Source of the DNA: Candidatus Omnitrophota bacterium
GTDB lineage: Bacteria; Omnitrophota; Koll11; Gygaellales; JAQTUY01
Direction: 5' to 3'
Length of the DNA stretch: 7,189 nt
Assembly (NCBI GenBank): GCA_028707105.1
Contig: JAQTUY010000081.1
Span: forward strand, 1-7,189
Positions within the stretch are counted from its first letter, which is position 1, and each line of letters starts with the position of its first letter. Positions 6,796-7,189 of this stretch are shown here, one piece after another. The position numbers were made by a program, and so were the translations under genes. Below the pieces are notes generated by a model that worked only from the letters and a program-made list of their open reading frames with translations, ran no database searches and was not told the origin of the DNA.

Positions 6796-6826
6796 AAAAA
6801 CCCGCATCCGGTTTCCCGGATGCGGG
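6796..6826 (-). terminator. Intrinsic terminator of the pilin gene
   Basis: A perfect 11-bp GC-rich stem (arms 6826-6816 and 6811-6801, CCGGATGCGGG paired with CCCGCATCCGG) encloses a 4-nt loop. On the minus strand it is followed by five T residues (6800-6796). This is a textbook Rho-independent terminator about 50 nt past the pilin stop. Plus-strand readers meet no T-run, so it acts in one direction. It separates pilin transcription from the glycosylation operon. Confidence 0.93.
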
Positions 6827-6876
6827 GTACTTACTCATCATTGGTTTTCCCAACCACACATTACGTAATTATGAGA

Positions 6877-7189
6877 TTAATAGTGTGCGTGGGAAGCAAC
6901 GTTGCCTGTAGTCTCGTTCCAAGTATAGGTAGCTCCTGTGAACGGGCATGTCGGGATCTCTTCCGACGCGAAATAACCGGTAGCGAAAGTACTGCTGCCG
7001 TTAGCCGGGAATGCCGCTGTTCCGGCGATCGCGCTCTTGGCGTAAAATGACGCCAATGCCGCTCTGACCGTACCTATGTTAGAGTCGCACGCTGCTTGTT
7101 TGGCATCGTTTCTAAGATCGATGAACTTCGGGATGGCGATTGCCGCTAAGATACCAATAATAACGATGACCATTACCAACTCGATGAGC
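6877..7189 (-). CDS. Type IV pilin or pseudopilin major subunit-like protein, lacking the leader and first residues
   Basis: The frame is open to the right edge, so the true start and prepilin leader lie outside; the TTG at 7179 is an internal Leu codon. The visible protein starts LIELVMVIVIIGILAAIAIP, the class III prepilin N-methylation helix. Placing the Glu (7182-7180) at mature position 5 puts the Pro at position 22, both as in type IV pilins and pseudopilins, and gives a mature length near 105 residues. After the helix come IDLRNDAKQAACDSN, an Ala/Ser/Gly/Thr-rich middle, and a C-terminal CPFTGATY segment ending SHAHY. Two Cys (mature 36 and 83) could pair. The short length fits GspG-like or small filament pilins; subtype is uncertain. 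It would be processed by a prepilin peptidase and assembled by a type IV pilus or type II secretion machine, not seen here. An intrinsic terminator follows. Confidence 0.9.
   Translation of the reverse strand, partial: LIELVMVIVIIGILAAIAIPKFIDLRNDAKQAACDSNIGTVRAALASFYAKSAIAGTAAFPANGSSTFATGYFASEEIPTCPFTGATYTWNETTGNVASHAHY

Noticed and set aside
6860..6869. Palindrome ATTACGTAAT downstream of the pilin stop
   Set aside because: Short, isolated and in a 3' untranslated stretch before a clear terminator; no further evidence of function.
6910..7002. N-x-S/T sequons in the pilin (NGS and NET) as N-glycosylation sites
   Set aside because: No PglB-like oligosaccharyltransferase is present in the window, and the GT-C enzymes here resemble O-glycosylation types; two sequons in such a protein are expected by chance.
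6793..7050. Plus-strand open frame of 85 codons from the terminator into the pilin
   Set aside because: It starts in the terminator hairpin region and runs antisense to the pilin; no protein-like signal.
7177..7179. TTG as start codon of the pilin
   Set aside because: The frame continues upstream through codons for L, I and E that match the prepilin LIELV motif, so the gene is cut by the window edge rather than starting here.
1..7189. tRNA, rRNA, CRISPR array, insertion sequence or attachment site
   Set aside because: No clover-leaf, repeat-spacer pattern, transposase gene or terminal inverted repeats were seen on either strand by eye.

Overview
The window comes from a Gram-negative bacterium with type IV pilus-like filaments. 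Every supported gene is on the minus strand, so transcription runs from high to low coordinates. GC content is moderate. The combination of a short class III prepilin, a PMT_2-type GT-C enzyme and a TMTC-like GT-C/TPR protein resembles uncultivated lineages such as Omnitrophota or other PVC-related phyla. That assignment is a low-confidence impression from protein style, not a phylogenetic result.

Layout in the direction of transcription: (1) 7189-6877, the body of a type IV pilin or pseudopilin whose leader peptide and first two mature residues lie beyond the window edge; (2) 6826-6796, a near-perfect intrinsic terminator; (3) 6793-6765, an extended -10 promoter so close to the next ATG that the transcript is predicted to be leaderless; (4) a five-gene surface-glycosylation operon: a polyprenyl-phosphate sugar synthase-like GT2 (6758-5889), a class I SAM methyltransferase (5840-5034), an ArnT/PMT-like GT-C enzyme (5034-3529), a GT4 glycosyltransferase (3494-2280) and a TMTC-like GT-C protein with about seven TPRs (2223-241); (5) a separate promoter (217-189) with the start of a small membrane protein (127-2), which runs off the left edge. 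This last gene has a perfect Shine-Dalgarno sequence.

Proposed joint function (inference): the GT2 enzyme loads a sugar onto a polyprenyl phosphate at the cytoplasmic face. The two GT-C enzymes use such lipid-linked sugars on the periplasmic side to modify protein or glycan. The GT4 enzyme and the methyltransferase extend or cap the glycan in the cytoplasm. The pilin immediately upstream is an attractive but unproven acceptor. No oligosaccharyltransferase (PglB/PglL), flippase or polymerase is visible in the window.

The most notable signals are the predicted leaderless start of the operon, the general lack of Shine-Dalgarno sequences inside it compared with the perfect one on the left-edge gene, nested in-frame starts of that gene, and the pairing of a pilin with two different GT-C enzymes and a likely donor synthase.
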